The notes: generated from the sequence alone by a model not told the origin. DNA of 64,000 nucleotides from Triops longicaudatus (GCA_022885665.1 JAGQDJ010000222.1:16656-80655); one strand, 5' to 3'. Numbered from the stretch's first letter, positions 26,098 to 39,100 are shown. Numbers and translations are program-made.

Positions 26098-29000
26098 TCA
26101 GTCGTCACTGTCACCTTCTCCATCACTACTGGACGCTGGGTCGTCCCGGTCGTCTTCGTCTGCGATTTGCACTTCCATAGATTGGTCTTCTCCGTCTTGC
26201 TCTTTCGAGGAGGTGTCTTGTGAGGAAGATGTCGTGGATGTTTGACCTTCTTGCTGCTGCTTCCAGGCTTTCGCCATTGCCAAAAGTTTAAGGTTCGGTC
26301 GCATGGCTTCGTCTTCAGGGAATAAATAGTCGAAATACTCCTCCCAGCCAGCATCGCTCTGGAAAAGGAGAATTATACAATTAGTTTTCGGAAGAAAGTT
26401 TCGTTCGACTTGGTACGCAAAGATAATACACTAGCGTAGCCTAACCTAAGCTAACTTAACCTAACAAAACACAGCAAAACCTAATGTACCTTTTCTTACC
26501 TAACACAATACAGTAACTCTAATACAGTAACTCGCTACAACGAACCCCACGTGGACAGTAAACTTGTTCATTACAGCCAAAGTTCGCAAGGGCTAATATT
26601 GGCCAAACTCACCTTTCATTTACCCGGATCAATGGGCCACGCTCACAATAGTCGATGCGTTCTAACCAGCGCTCGTTATAGCGAGGATTTATTGCTACCT
26701 AGTTTTCTTAACGTAACTAACCTAACTTGAATAATCTAAAACAACTTACCTCAAATAACATTGCTAATCTAACCTTCCATTGACAACCAGGGTTGTGCAA
26801 AACCGACTTTTCTCGACACCAATACCACAAGTTTCGAGACCAAGGCCAATCTCGGGGACCGGACTCACACTTGTATTATTTTAACGTATACTTTTTTTAA
26901 AAAAATCTAACGTAACAGTAACTACTTATGTGCAAGACAACGTCATAAACAAAGAAAAATAAAGTTCCATTAGTACTCAGAATATAAAAGTCTAAATAAA
27001 TACTTATAACAGGAGTCTTTTTTACTGAACTGCATCAACATCGATCACGTATTTTCAAACATTCGGCGTCATAATTAGTCCGCTCTTAGAAGATTTTGTA
27101 CTCATACTGGATCACAGATGGTATTTTGGCTTGATCTGTTTTGTGAAGTTCGCCAAAAACTGAACTTTTCACGACATTTTCGGTAGCATTTAGAGAGCAG
27201 AGAATGGTTGACCTTAGGAGAATTTTCATCATGTACGGAATTTCACTTAACTCCATGAAATATCCTGCACTTGTCACATAATAACCATAATTCCTGTCCA
27301 AAAGAATAACCCTATAAGCCTTGGAATGGTCCTAGGATTAGGAAGGGAAGGAATCATTTGGAAATTACAAACCGGAACTTAATTGATTTTTAGTTGCGTA
27401 TTTCCGCTTCCATTAATTGTTGCTCTTTTTGTCTAAAAAATCGAGACCAAGACCGACACCAACAACCGATAACATTTTGGATACCAGACCAAGTCTATCG
27501 TACCCTCGAGACCGGTCTTAAGACCAAGATCTAGCCTCGAATGCACAACCCTGTTAACAAACCTAACTAAACTAAATCTAATTGTTTCTTAATAGTGGGT
27601 AAATTAACGGAAATTGGGTAAAACTGTTTCAAATTCGTGTAATGGAGCCGCTAATGAAAAGTGGATTAAACTGTGCTAGCCTGGCTTAATACTAGCTAAC
27701 ATAACCCTACCTTAGACAAAACCTAATTTATTTTAAGCTTGACCAACCTTCAACCAGACTAACATATCTGAAATCGATCTTAACCAAAAACCAAGGCTAA
27801 ATCAACTTAGATTTTTCTAGTCTAACCTTGAGTAAGACAATTTGCTGAACTTGCAAGTCTTAATTGTCTTTGTCAGCCCTTTCCCTCTAACTGCTTAAGC
27901 TGGTAATTGTGTAAAGCTGACTAACGGTTCATGTAAGAGTTCATGATAAAGGTCGGTAAAAGTAACGCTAAAGGTTCATGTAAGCCACGCTTTTATCCTA
28001 ATTCAACTTATTCAACCTACCAACATAACCCAACATAAATTAGCTAGCCTAACACAACATGACATAGAAATCATTTTTGGGGTATACTATTCGTGAATTT
28101 TGGTCTCAAGTGCTCCACGGCTGTGCCAAACAATAGTTCGTGCATTTTATTACGAAGTAATTCACCAGTTGACCCGAACGGTATTTTTCTTTGAAGGTCA
28201 AAATAATGAACGAAATTTAGTTGTGATTTGACGGCGGGATTGCAAAGATTTTCTGTTGTACTGTTGCACGGAGTTGTTATTTAGTTGAGCTACACAATAA
28301 CTCTCGTTGTCAGTTAAATGCACGAACGCAAATCGCCTTTCAACCCATTCTTGGTAAACTGAAGAGATTTCTCTCTACTGCAGTCAGTTGCGACGAACAG
28401 CGCTGTTCATCACAGCAGCTGAACGCAGATGGCCAGATTAGTTGTTAACGCGGGAACTATGAAACGCCTTTAGTTCCCCAGTTCTATTGAATCGCAACCT
28501 ACGCTTAAATACTAGTTTAGTCTCAACAAACAGCGTCGAACCCACTAAAATTTGACTTTTCGTAACGGTCAATGCTACTAAGTAAAGCGCTATTGTCCAA
28601 TGTAGTGCACCACCCAACGCAGCCCTGACTGAAATGGAACAACTTACGCCGTCCTCTGTCTGGATACGCCTCCTCTTCTTGACTCGTTTGGGCATAAGCC
28701 TGGCCACATTGTCTTGGTCTTGGCTTTCGCCCTGCTCCCTTTCGAAATCACGCCACGCTTCCAGTAACATTAGGCGTTCTTCCTTGCAGTCCACGCCGTT
28801 CTGCGCACTCCAGCGCAAACTTTGGTTAGCTCTGCTGAAGACCGATCGAGCGGCAGCTACGTTCATGCCCGCACCGCCTTCTTCTAGTGCAGTGGCTGTA
28901 GCCAACTCAAACTGAGCGTAACTCATCCATACCTTGACACAAAATACATTAATTCATGTTCCATTTGACTAAAATACAAATAAACGAACTGAAATCTAAA

Positions 29001-32000
29001 AATAAAAACAAAACGAAGAAAGGAATACAAGAATACAAGAAATAAAATAAAAATACAGTAAAACAGATGCCAATGAAAACAATGAAAATACAAAAATATT
29101 TTTCACACTCATGTTAAACTTAATAAAATAAAAAAAATAGCTAGAAAATAGTTCCAATGAGTAATAAAAATATGTTTAAGAACATGGCTTCAGAGAAGCC
29201 TCATTTCATACTTTCACATGCTGCGTGCGTTCTAATAGTCTTTCGTACAAGGCCCGGGCGTTTTCATACTCGGCTTGTTCGATTTCAAAGTCGATGTAAG
29301 CCTTCCAGAGAATCTCGGGCATATCCAATCGCGGCTGGCGAATTGCCAATTCGTAGATGGCGCGCGCACGTTCCATATCCCCGAGCAAGGATTCTAATTC
29401 CGCGTACTGAAAGAGAAAAAAAGTTAAGAAAAATAGCAAGGAGAAGACAAATGTAATCATGAGTTGAGCTGGAAGGTGTTTTCTTCGTTGTGCTAAGATT
29501 TTCTTACTTTCATCCAGGTGGTACATTTCTCTGAGCCAAATTCCAGGAACTTTTCGTACAAAATGCGGCAACGGTCAAACTCGCGTAGCTGAATTTCTAA
29601 CTCAATATAACCACGGAAGAGTTTCTCTTTGGGGGCCTTTCCAATTCCAGCACCCTGAAAATATGAACAAAGGCAGAGTCCTTTAGTGTCAAATTCGACC
29701 TCACTGTCCGATTTTTTTCGGTACTACGTAGCTTGAGATAGTTACTGAACACTAATCTCTTACTGGGTTCATGTGGTTTCGTGAGGGTTCAGAATTTCTT
29801 GTGTTAATATGTATTGCAAACGTTTGGTACGAAGTTCGATATCCAAGAACTCGGTAAATTTTGATTAACCCAGACTTTTCAACGCAATATACTCCTCGCA
29901 ATTTCGTTCTCCTGTTATTGCACTGTCGATTGTAATGAACTGGATACTAGGATTCGAGTCATATTTTTTATGCTGGATTCGCTCCTTGACGGTTCATTAA
30001 CTTTTGTAAGTCTATTAGACTTATCGGACCTACAAAATGTTTGTTTGGTAGAAAGAACTTTAATAAAAACACAAATACAGCTTGTCAACCAGAAACGCAA
30101 AGTTGTGGGCGGGGCCTGCTTGTAACTACTTCTAGGGAGGTGGTTGCCTAAATCTTTTCACCAAGCATAATATGTTGTAGTCCGAGTTTGAAGACAAAGG
30201 CGAAAAACTTTCCATTTCCTGTCCTAACTGGTTCAGCTCAACAGATACGCAATTCTTTTAACTCTTTTCTTTTTATGCAACACTTTTGATAACAAAAGGT
30301 ATGCCAAGGCCGTTTCACTCGTCACTTACGGTCCTACAGCTAAAACCACTAGTTTGTTTTTAAGTTCTTAATTTATCTGTAAATGTGATTAATATCCCTT
30401 AAGCTCGTTTCCCACATGGCTTCTCTTTCGTATGCAAAAAAGAAATTGCAATAAAAATGCCCTTAGGCTTCGCTGCACAAGTCCGCGCTCACGAAAAGCA
30501 CGCAAACTCTTATTTACTACAAACACGTTTCGTTACGGTTCCAGAAAGAAGTTCCAGCACGCTTGTTGTGCAAAATACATGAATGTTCATCAAGCGGCTC
30601 CGGAACTCAAAACATTCTCTTGACCCGTTGGATGTCCGTTACAGCCAATTTTACTACATAACACGTTATTTTGTACGCTAACATAACGTAGTTCTGGAAA
30701 CCAACGTAAAAAAATCAAATCTCGCTATAACGAACTTTCACAGAAACTTGAAAAAAGTCACTACACCCAAGTTCGTTATGGACAAATTAATCCCTGGTAC
30801 TTAAGACCAACACACCAGTCAATATCTTTCTATAACGAGCTCTCAGAGGAATGAAAAAGTTCGTTATAAGGAGATATACTGTGGTAAGCAGATAAAAGCC
30901 CACCAAGTAAACCACAGAAGTTTGATTAGGTCTCTTAGGCTACTCATCAAAAGTACTGTTACCCAACGTAATAACAGTTTCGTCTATAATTAGACGAAAC
31001 TGTTCACAGAAACAGATCTAAATATAGTTTTCATTCCGATTTTCCTTATAAACGGCTTCATCATCCAAATCTAAAATTGGGTTATTTATCCACTTTTAAG
31101 AAGCACTGAATACTAGTTTGAGGTTAGGTTCGCTTAATTAAGTTAGCTTTGTCTAGTCTAAGGATAAGTGGGATAGAATTAAGTTACGTTTGCATAATTT
31201 ACGATTTCGTTGGGGAAATTTAAATTAGTTTAACTTTTTTAGGTTAGGATTGATACAATTAAGTTTAAGTTCGTCTGTTTTAAGGTTAGACGAGCTTTAA
31301 TTACGTTAAGTTGTTTAATGTAAGGTTAGATTAGCTTTTGTTACGTCACATTTGTCTCACCCTAGGTTAGATTAGGAAAAAATAAATTGGTTTAGTCTTT
31401 TTTAAGGTTATAAATTAGGTAAATAGGTGTTACATTTAATCTAAAAACATTAGGTTTGTCTAATTTAAAGTTAGGTTACCTAATATTAAGTTACGTTCGC
31501 ATCGTTTAATCCAGTTTTCCTTGCGAACGGCTCTATTACCCAAATTTGAAAGTTTTATCTAATTTCGGTTAATTTACCTACTACTCAAAAACGCTGATTT
31601 ATTGGAATACTTTTCCGAAAATATACACCGAACATGTCAATCGTTACAATAGGATCTTATTATAACGAATTAATGAGAAAACAATGCATTATATCAGAAG
31701 TTCGTTACGCCAGACGATTTCTTGTGCACGTACGTTAAGCTTGGATCACTTGAACCAGTCTCCTCCCACCAATAGTTCGTTACAGCATGATTCTTTCGTA
31801 CTAAGTCTCAAATTAACCAGAATCCCACATTCAACCTTTTTTAAATGTTGTTTCTAATGTTACTGAAAAAAAATAAGCTCGATTTAATCCCTCGTTTATT
31901 TTCCAAAAAAGAATTTTTGGGGTTTGAAAAATGCAACCACATGCATTGAAAGTGTTTTCTAGGTTATCTGCCTTCTTAAAGAACCCAAACTGGCTTCTTG

Positions 32001-34289
32001 CAATATTTTATCGTACACTCCTACTTTTCGCGGGTGTTCGCTAAGGTGAACAACATTGGGTCAAGGCTCGGAGCCATATCGTCGGACTGGTTTTGGGCAA
32101 GTTTCGCAACCATCGTGACTAACCGTACCAACTACTTCAAGCACCCTTTTTTCAATGGAAACTGTAAAGCGAAAGTTGTCTCCATTTGGAAATCCAGAAA
32201 ACTTGGCCATCATAACGGAACCACACAGGTGAAAGACAACCCAAAAAAGACAAAAAATGTGAAAATACACCCCTCGTCCCGACTTACCAGAATCTTACGG
32301 GCTGCAGCCAAGTTCTTTTGTCGCACTTCAAATTGCGCGGCCAGTAACCACACTTTGGCAAACGTGAATAGCTTGTGGGGAATTACGTCCAAACAAGCCT
32401 TATAAACCTGGCGTGTCCTTTCAAAATCCTCGGCTTCCAATTCCTCATACAGAGCGTAGTTAATCCATAAATAGATGTAACGACGCCAGTACGATTTTTC
32501 CTATAACAAGCCAAGCCGTTATTGTCGGCATTAACGACAGACATCTGAATTAAAAAGGAAACTATAAAATACCTTAATAGGAGGAATATTCGAAATCGCT
32601 CTCTCGTACAACTCACGCACAATGTCTGGCTCACCGTCCCCTTCCATCAGTCGTAGGTAATCAAACCACGCATCGTAATTCGAAGGATTACTATTCACCT
32701 CCTGTGAAAATAAAAATCACCAAGGAAATCATAAGCACATCGGGGGAAGAAGATAACAAAGAGCTTAAAAAGGAAATTAAAACAGAAATAAAATGCAGAA
32801 AAAATTGTTTAAGATGTTAAAAATGCAAGAAAGTAAAAAGCACACGCAGAAATTAAAGAGAACGAAAATGCAAGACAAAAAAATAAGTATGAGGAAGGAA
32901 AATTTCGAATTTACTTCTTCGTATTTGAATTTGCGTTTATTGACAATAACATCTTCGATAGCGCTGCGATCGCCAAATTTTTTTTCATGGATTGTGTAGT
33001 TTTTGTACAATTCGGCGGCTTTCTCCTTGGGGATTCGTTCCAGCGCGTATTTGTATATCACGCGCGCTCTTTCATGCTAGCAACGGAAATTCCTTTTCAG
33101 TGAGCGGAAGCGTGAAAGTTAAGAAAGATTGCTTTACCTCTTTTTGGCCTTCTTCAAACTTGGCGAAGGCAATAAAGAGTCGTTCATCCAAGTGCTCATC
33201 GCCGAAAAACTCGATTGCACGCTCATACACGCGTCGGGCACTGGCAATATAGTTGTGTTGCTCCTCGAACCTACATATTTGCTGTTAAATCGTCCCCGAT
33301 GTACTTTTTTTTATTTATTTATTTTTACAAAAATGAAAGTGTGGGCTACACTTAAGGTCTTACTTGGCGTATTTGACCCAGTTACGCACATCCGGATGCG
33401 TGATAACAAACCGTTCGTAGATTTGTCGCGCCCGATCCAGTTCTTGATAGCGCAACTCGAACTTGATGTAGGTTAACCAAGCTTGCTCATCGGGTTCCCA
33501 CTCCATCCATCTTTCAAACACTTGCCGAGTGCCGGCAATGTTGCCAAGCATTTCTTCCATGTAGGAATATTTATACCAGAATTGATTAGCGCGAGGCAAA
33601 ATCGTCACGGCACGATCCCAAATGTTACGAGCGTGATTCACTTGACGACAACGCATCTCCATTTCAGCATATTTCAGCCATAAGGTGATATTGCGGTGAT
33701 CTACATCTAGGGCACGTTCATAAACACTCCGTGCTCTGTAAAAAAAAAAAAAAAAAAGACATTGAAGCAAAATAAATAAATGGTCGAATTTATAATTTAA
33801 TAGCAACTTATAATTCAATAATTTTACAAGACAAATACCTTACCTTTGAATATCTTGTTGACTTTCTTCCCATTTAGCATACTTAATCCAGTTAGTGATA
33901 ACGTTCCTGTTACGACGAATTGCATCTTCAAAGTCTTTGCGTTTTTTTAATTGATAAGCGGCAAGTTCTTCCGGGTCGGAGATTTTTTGTTTGGGAGGCT
34001 AGAACGGAAAGTAAATGAATTTTATGTAAAACGGATTTCAGGATTGCTTATCACAGTTTTGAAATACAAGCTGAATTTACCGGTGGTGTGATTTCAAGTT
34101 CTCGTTCTTTAGCTTCTCGCAAAAGTTGCTCGGCTGTAATTTGAATCTCGGCAGGAGTTTTGTTTTTGACCTACAATAGAACAAGAAAATGTTAAATGCT
34201 GTAAAAGAAATAGTGAAGAATTTTACTTTGGCAGCTTTGTGAACTCGTTGAGGCTTGCCAAACCCCCCGGATGGTTCAGCCTGAGCCAT
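26098..34289 (-). CDS. crn: Crooked neck / CRNKL1 pre-mRNA splicing factor (HAT-repeat protein)
   Basis: Twelve exons in transcript order: 34227-34289, 34081-34170, 33844-33998, 33364-33735, 33138-33270, 32915-33076, 32573-32701, 32288-32500, 29508-29654, 29212-29406, 28648-28932, 26098-26358; all phases fit, about 734 residues. It is a scaffold of the Prp19-associated (NineTeen) complex, required for spliceosome activation (yeast Clf1/Syf3). HAT (half-TPR) repeats run the length: NWIKYAKWEE, ARSVYERALDVDHRNITLWL, NHARNIWDRAVTILPR, QFWYKYSYMEEMLGN, RQVFERWMEWEPDEQAW, YERAIEFFGDEH, NYTIHEKKFGDR, RYIYLWINYALYEELEAED, RQKNLAAARKIL, EIQLREFDRCRILYEKFLEF, RQPRLDMPEILWKAYIDFEI. The conserved C-terminal block GWEEYFDYLFPEDE is followed by a Ser/Asp-rich acidic tail. 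Introns 8 and 11 (2.6 and 2.3 kb) are swollen by repeats; the rest are 56-279 bp. Confidence 0.97.
26525..26694. mobile_element. pogo/Tigger-like MITE, degenerate
   Basis: About 170 bp in the last crooked neck intron. Left end CAGTAACTCGCTACAACGAAC and, reversed, right end CAATAAATCCTCGCTATAAC share the CAGTA-CTCGYTATAACGAAC inverted terminus typical of pogo/Tigger elements. Same size class as 30716-30881 and 50049-50221. Too short to code. Confidence 0.6.
26788..27553. mobile_element. Non-autonomous hAT-like element (766 bp)
   Basis: Both ends carry CAGGGTTGTGC as inverted termini. The flanking octamers TTGACAAC and TTAACAAA match at six of eight positions, consistent with an aged 8-bp hAT target duplication. 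Subterminal motifs of the form CGAGACCAAG recur near both ends. No transposase frame inside. Lies in crooked neck intron 11. Confidence 0.7.
27585..28075 (+). repeat. Composite repeat, copy 2
   Basis: Head TTAATAGTGGGTAAATTAAC, then GGGTAAAACTGTTTCAAATT and GTGGATTAAACTGTGC. A short degenerate AACCTA-type body follows. Begins about 30 bp after the right end of the hAT-like element, in a crooked neck intron. Homologous to 20318-21480 and to 31075-31620. Confidence 0.65.
30716..30881. mobile_element. pogo/Tigger-like MITE
   Basis: 166 bp. Left end CAAATCTCGCTATAACGAAC; right end reversed CAGTATATCTCCTTATAACG. Internal words TTCGTTATGG and CTATAACGAGC repeat the terminal motif. Lies in crooked neck intron 8. 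A further diverged copy may lie at about 31649-31800. Confidence 0.6.
31075..31620 (-). repeat. Composite repeat, copy 3 (inverted), with a head module at both ends
   Basis: Reading the minus strand, the head (GTAGGTAAATTAACCGAAAT, then AAGGAAAACTGGATTAAAC) begins near 31610. A body of TTAGACAAACCTAA-like words follows. A second diverged head (AAAAGTGGATAAATAACCC, then AAGGAAAATCGG) appears near 31090. This suggests a tandem, higher-order satellite unit of about 500 bp. Confidence 0.6.
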
Positions 34290-35538
34290 TTTTCTGTCTT
34301 TAACGACGAATTTCACTACAGCGTTGATGCTCTGTAATTCGTAAACACAGCATGAAAAGCGCAAACCAAACGCGCTTTCAGGTGGGCAGCCTGAATAGTG
34401 AACCGCGGACAACTGATCGTTGGGAACATAGAACCTTGTAGGCATCTGAACTTCACTGCGGTCGTCATCATAGGTCGAACTTAATGTCATTGGAAAAGAT
34501 GTCTCATGCAGGTATCACCTTTTGCGTTTCGCCTATTTATCCTTGTTAGGTATGCACAGCATCTATGAATTAGTTGATTATAAAAAGTGAGTAAAGTCCT
34601 GAAACTTAAAGTTTCTTTGTTGCTGCCATTTCTTCCCGCTTACTTTATAAGCAGCTCTTGTATTTCAATTCAATGCACTTGTTTACAATTAGAATAGGAA
34701 AATAAAACCAAAGTAAAATTAAGAGATTTTTTAAGCTTAACGCTGAAGTCAATTTAACCCACCTCTTGTCTTAGACGGTGGTAAACGTACAAATGACCTA
34801 TAACACAATCTCTTGTCAATTTCAACGACAATTTGGTCCGCTACTTTTCTCTATTAAAAAAGGACTGAAAATGTTTGCGACGTTTCTAAAGGGGTAAACG
34901 TTGCAAAAAAAAATGTCCGAAAACGGCGACGTTCAATAAGACAAGACAGCATGATTAATTCGAAACGTCGAGATTTGACAGATCAAACGTCAATGAGATT
35001 TTCCTTATTAATGTGTTCGTGAAGACACCAGTATTACTCCTTGTTGTGTACGTTAACTTTAAATAAGCTATATTCTTAAATTTGAACATATGGGTATGTG
35101 TTTTGGAAACCTTGAAGTAATCTAGTTTCTGCACGCAAAAACGAAAGTCGTTCCGTAAATGTTAAAAAACGGGAAAATTTTGTGCAATTCAACATTTCAA
35201 AAGTGTGACAAATTCGGTGTGCTAACTATTGAGATAGTTCAATCAAAGTAACTTAAACTATGTTCTAGCTAACTTGTTCCTTGCTTTATTATTTTCTCTT
35301 GTACTTTCAAGGTTGTCGTAATTTTATGAAACGCGAATTTGTGTAGGCCCAATCTTCGGTATTCCGAACAAAAAAATTAAGCGTTTAGCAATGAAATCTC
35401 CATAGACCGAGTAGACTAGTAACATTGACGCCTTTAAACAAAGTTTAATTAATATGTTGTGGGAAAATCAATAAGTTCTGTATTCAGAAGTCGGATAGCG
35501 TACATCTCTGTAGAAAAATTAAATAATTGTTGAGCCGT
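34290..35538. other. Intergenic, crooked neck upstream region
   Basis: Holds the crooked neck promoter and the 3' flank of the first Gly/Tyr-rich peptide gene. Nothing else recognised. Confidence 0.5.
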
Positions 35539-35935
35539 TTAGTAGTGCGATTTGTACACTGCGCCATAGCCACCGTGACCGTAGCCGCCACCAATGCCAT
35601 GACCTCCGTGGCCATAGCCGCCACCAATACCATGACCTCCGTGACCGTACGAGCTGACTGGGTAGTAATGGTGCGAGGTCGGGTAGTGATAGCTGGTATG
35701 GTAGGTCGGGTAGCTGATGTAGTGAGCAGCACCGTAACCACCGTAGCCGTGACCGCCGTAGCCGTATCCTCCGTATCCTTTCTTGTAAAGTTTCTTGTGT
35801 TTGGATGCCTCGGCTTCTTGGTCTTCAGCGAAGACGGCAGCCAGAAGCATGGCACACACGAGGAAAGCCTAGTAGAAGTAACTTGAATTCACTATCACTG
35901 CCATCTTTCAAAATACTTACCAGAACAACCTTCAT
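35539..35935 (-). CDS. Gly/Tyr/His-rich secreted peptide, copy 1 (inverted twin)
   Basis: Exon 1 is 35921-35935 (15 nt, MKVVL) and exon 2 is 35539-35868, phase 0, 114 residues. The signal peptide MKVVLAFLVCAMLLAAVFA is followed by an acidic EDQEAEA and a basic KHKKLYKK stretch, then GYGGYGYGGHGYGGYG. A Tyr/His core (HYISYPTYHTSYHYPTSHHY) follows, then two GHGGHGIGGGY repeats and a C-terminal YKSHY. The mature chain has no cysteine. Gly/Tyr-rich secreted peptides of arthropods and nematodes act as antimicrobials, cuticle components or adhesives; none can be assigned here. The gene is the near-identical, oppositely oriented partner of 40601-40997: eight nucleotide differences in the coding sequence, seven of them silent, the other M to L in the signal peptide. 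Confidence 0.88.
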
Positions 35936-36040
35936 TTTAACTTGTGTCGATTAAGATTAAGATTAACACGTCCGGATGGCCAGAACTTCTCTTGTACTGT
36001 TTGAGTGCAAGAATGATGTTTGCTGACTTATGCAATGGCA

Positions 36041-36047
36041 ATTTATA
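36041..36047 (-). promoter_or_regulatory. TATA box, Gly/Tyr peptide gene copy 1
   Basis: TATAAAT on the minus strand, about 105 bp before the start codon, matching the position seen in copy 2. An AGTGAAAGG motif lies just upstream at 36074-36082. Confidence 0.6.
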
Positions 36048-36100
36048 GCAAAATGTAGGAGTTTATCTTCCATAGTGAAAGGTAGACCTTTTGGGTGGAC

Positions 36101-39100
36101 GGTAGAAGATGTCCTTGTGACGATGCTGTCAGTACACTGACGGCCTATCGCGAAGGTTGCCCGTTACAAATAGTTAGTTTCTGGAGGGTAAAGTTGTACT
36201 AGAAAGAAAGGCATCTCTCTTTTTTAAAAAAGTTAAAATAAATTACATACATTGTGTCAAGGTCAAGATAAATTACTTCATACATGTATTACGAGTCGGA
36301 ATTTTCGGTATAGTTGAATTACCAGAAGTATGACCTAGATATCGTTTTTCGCCTTAAAAATTTAAATCAGTCCTCGAGTGTCTTCTTAGCAGGGATTTTT
36401 ATAAGTTTCTTCCTTTAGAGTGGGGAGAGCTGTATAATTTTTTCGTGGAAATTTACTCCATTATCATATCAGTTTCATTAAAGATATGTTCTTGTTGTTT
36501 TGGTATACTCTTTACTATTACTTGTGAAATTTTATGAAAAAAAATGTTTTCTTTTCGCTAGATATTGCTTTTCGTGATGAAAGTAGTACATGAAAACATT
36601 AAAAAATTTATATTTATAAGCTAAGTGACAATGTTTTTTTTCTTTAGGTAAACTACGAAAAAATATATGACTGATTTTTTAAGTAAAAACTCACTGCGCC
36701 ATCGCACCGGAATATTTGCCGCAAAATTTTACGTGCTCTCGAGTTTCTACAAGTAAATGCTTTAGGGAGCATGTCCCTTTATTAGTCGAGAATTTGTATT
36801 TAAAACAGTAATTGCATTTTGAGTCTTTCGATTAGTTTCTTGTATTGTTTCAACATGTGACTAAGTTTCCTCGCGTCATTTGAACGCATGGGAAATCTAG
36901 TAAAAAATTTGATGAACTTTGCTGATCTCAGTGAAGATACATTACCCATTAAATCGAATTAGACATGGTTTTTATTGCTTAAAAGTAAATCTTCGAAGGT
37001 TTACAAGAATTAGAGTATATTTTTCAGCGAAAATAGCCCGGATTTTTTTTAAACTGAAAGTCTCTTCAGGGTGAAATAATGTCAAAATACGCTATTTGTC
37101 ACTACATAATTATGAAACAAAAGTTTTTTTGTGTGTGAAACTGTCGAAATCAATATCAATACTTTCTTTCTCTCTACAGCTATAATGAATAACTTTCCCT
37201 GAAACATGACAATAACAAGTTATCACCAAAGTAGACGCCTCACGGCACAGAACGAGGAAAAGTCAAGCTAAATTAGGACAACAATGATGTAGTATTCGTT
37301 CTAAAAACTCACTTGTGTTACTCAACAATTTTTTTAAGGTTGGACAGCAAAAAATATGCCGCTCAGTTCTTCACTCGTCATATCTATAACACGCAGTTCA
37401 GCGGAACTGCCATAATGGAATCCATTTTTTTTCGAGAAAAATAAAAACTTTCTTCTCTGTATATTTCCTTATAAGTCAGTACTATCTAGCAATAGGATTA
37501 ATTCAATAAGAAGTACCTCAATTCCAAAAATAGTTTCGGGTAACTGAATTTAATTTAGTTTTAAATCCATGTTTTTACATTTAAATTTCAAGAATTGAAA
37601 TTAAATTATTAAAACTTTTTAAATTTAATTTATTTAAAGTTAATTATCTGACGGGTAGTTCGAGGAAAGTTTGACAAAAGATTAAAAGTTGTGAACTATA
37701 TTTGAAGCGTTACTATGAGAATCCTGTGTTCCCTGATAATGTTTGCTAGCTTTTAGTTTCTTTATTTTGCTTTGAAGACGAATTATGTCACAAATACAAC
37801 ACAGCATCTTTTTTCGGACACATCGTCGTATTCCACTTTTTTCCCCTGTAATTATCTACTAATCCTCCCGGCATGGGATCTGCTTAGTCACCTAGTGAAC
37901 GTTCGTTGGTCGAATACTATAATTGTTTTGAACTTTCCAAGTCTAAATACACGCAATGGAATATGAATGACTTTCCCAAAGTACGAGCCTCCTAATCTCC
38001 ACGAACTTTACCATCATGCAAATGCCGTGTAGTTGGACTGTTATTGGCTCAGTTCTTCATCGCCACTGCTCTTGTACCGAGTACCATGCACAGTACTGGT
38101 CATGCAAACGACCCAAGGAAACGGTCCTGTGCTAACGCCACGGCACATAAAACAAATGTCTACCATTACCCGTTCCATTCTCTAGCGAATGTTCCGTGAC
38201 CAATGGCCACGCTTTTGCAGTGGAAGATTCCATTGTTGCTCTTTAGTAGCATGGTGCCTTTTTAAAATTTTGACGCTCAGTTCTTTTCGAGCCAAAAAGC
38301 TAGGTAAACTCAATCGAGGGTAACCACAAAGTTAAAGCTTAGTCATGATGAGTAGCATTGTATAGACAGTGTACTAATTCACAGTACTTGTGCTCTGCAG
38401 AAAGTACATTTTCTTCTGTGAAAATCGTACCAAAAACATTCGAAAGAGTCTCGTATCTCTTCGATCTATACGTAGCTTTCTATAAGTGACATTGACGAAC
38501 TAGGGTCATAAAAATCTATGAGCTAATTATTCAACGTGTACAGATTGCAAAGCCAAAGTTCCAGTTCTTGGTTCCCTATACTGTTCACAAGGTCGGTCAT
38601 CTGAATAACTTATGTTTTATCTGTCCTCGCAACATGATTAGCAAGCAGCAAAAAGACTGGCACAGTCGATATGAAGGAGCAGTCTTTATAAAAAGTCGTT
38701 TTTGCCGTCACAAATGAGATCATGGAAATAAAAGCCAATGCAAAGTCGGCCAAAAGTTGCGTTACATAAGGCGGGGAATTTTGCTGCCGTCCTTGCTCTA
38801 GTCCATTGTTCAATGCAATAGAGGCTGACAGCTTTATCCCGTCTCACATACATTTTAAGCACCGTTTAGCGTTAAGGAAAGTGCGTTTGCGTGTCGCACT
38901 ACCCTTTCGTGATGCGAACTGATTCGGTGGGAGCACTGGAGCGCATTAAGAAGCTTTAATCTCCACTTTTTTCCCCGTTTCTCAGCTGGCTGCAAGTGAA
39001 CATTCCTTCAAGGTCCACTTTCATTCCCGCAGCAGACAGTTTCGGTGATAATGGCCGCTCGCCCGTGGACAGCTTGGTGGAAATGCACTCCTTTTATTTT

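Larger units (their letters stand above)
35465..36100. repeat. Left arm of a recent inverted duplication
   Basis: Covers the peptide gene, its single intron, about 75 bp of 3' flank and the promoter. Matches the right arm (about 40430-41065) in reverse orientation. Identity falls off gradually beyond the TATA box, with indels. Confidence 0.8.

Noticed and set aside
35527..35886. 119-codon plus-strand frame over the peptide gene (and its twin at 40650-41009)
   Set aside because: Shadow of the Gly/Tyr codon pattern; no splice structure or signal peptide in that orientation. The same applies to Ala/Thr/Val-rich shadows at 47637-48065 and 52310-52597.
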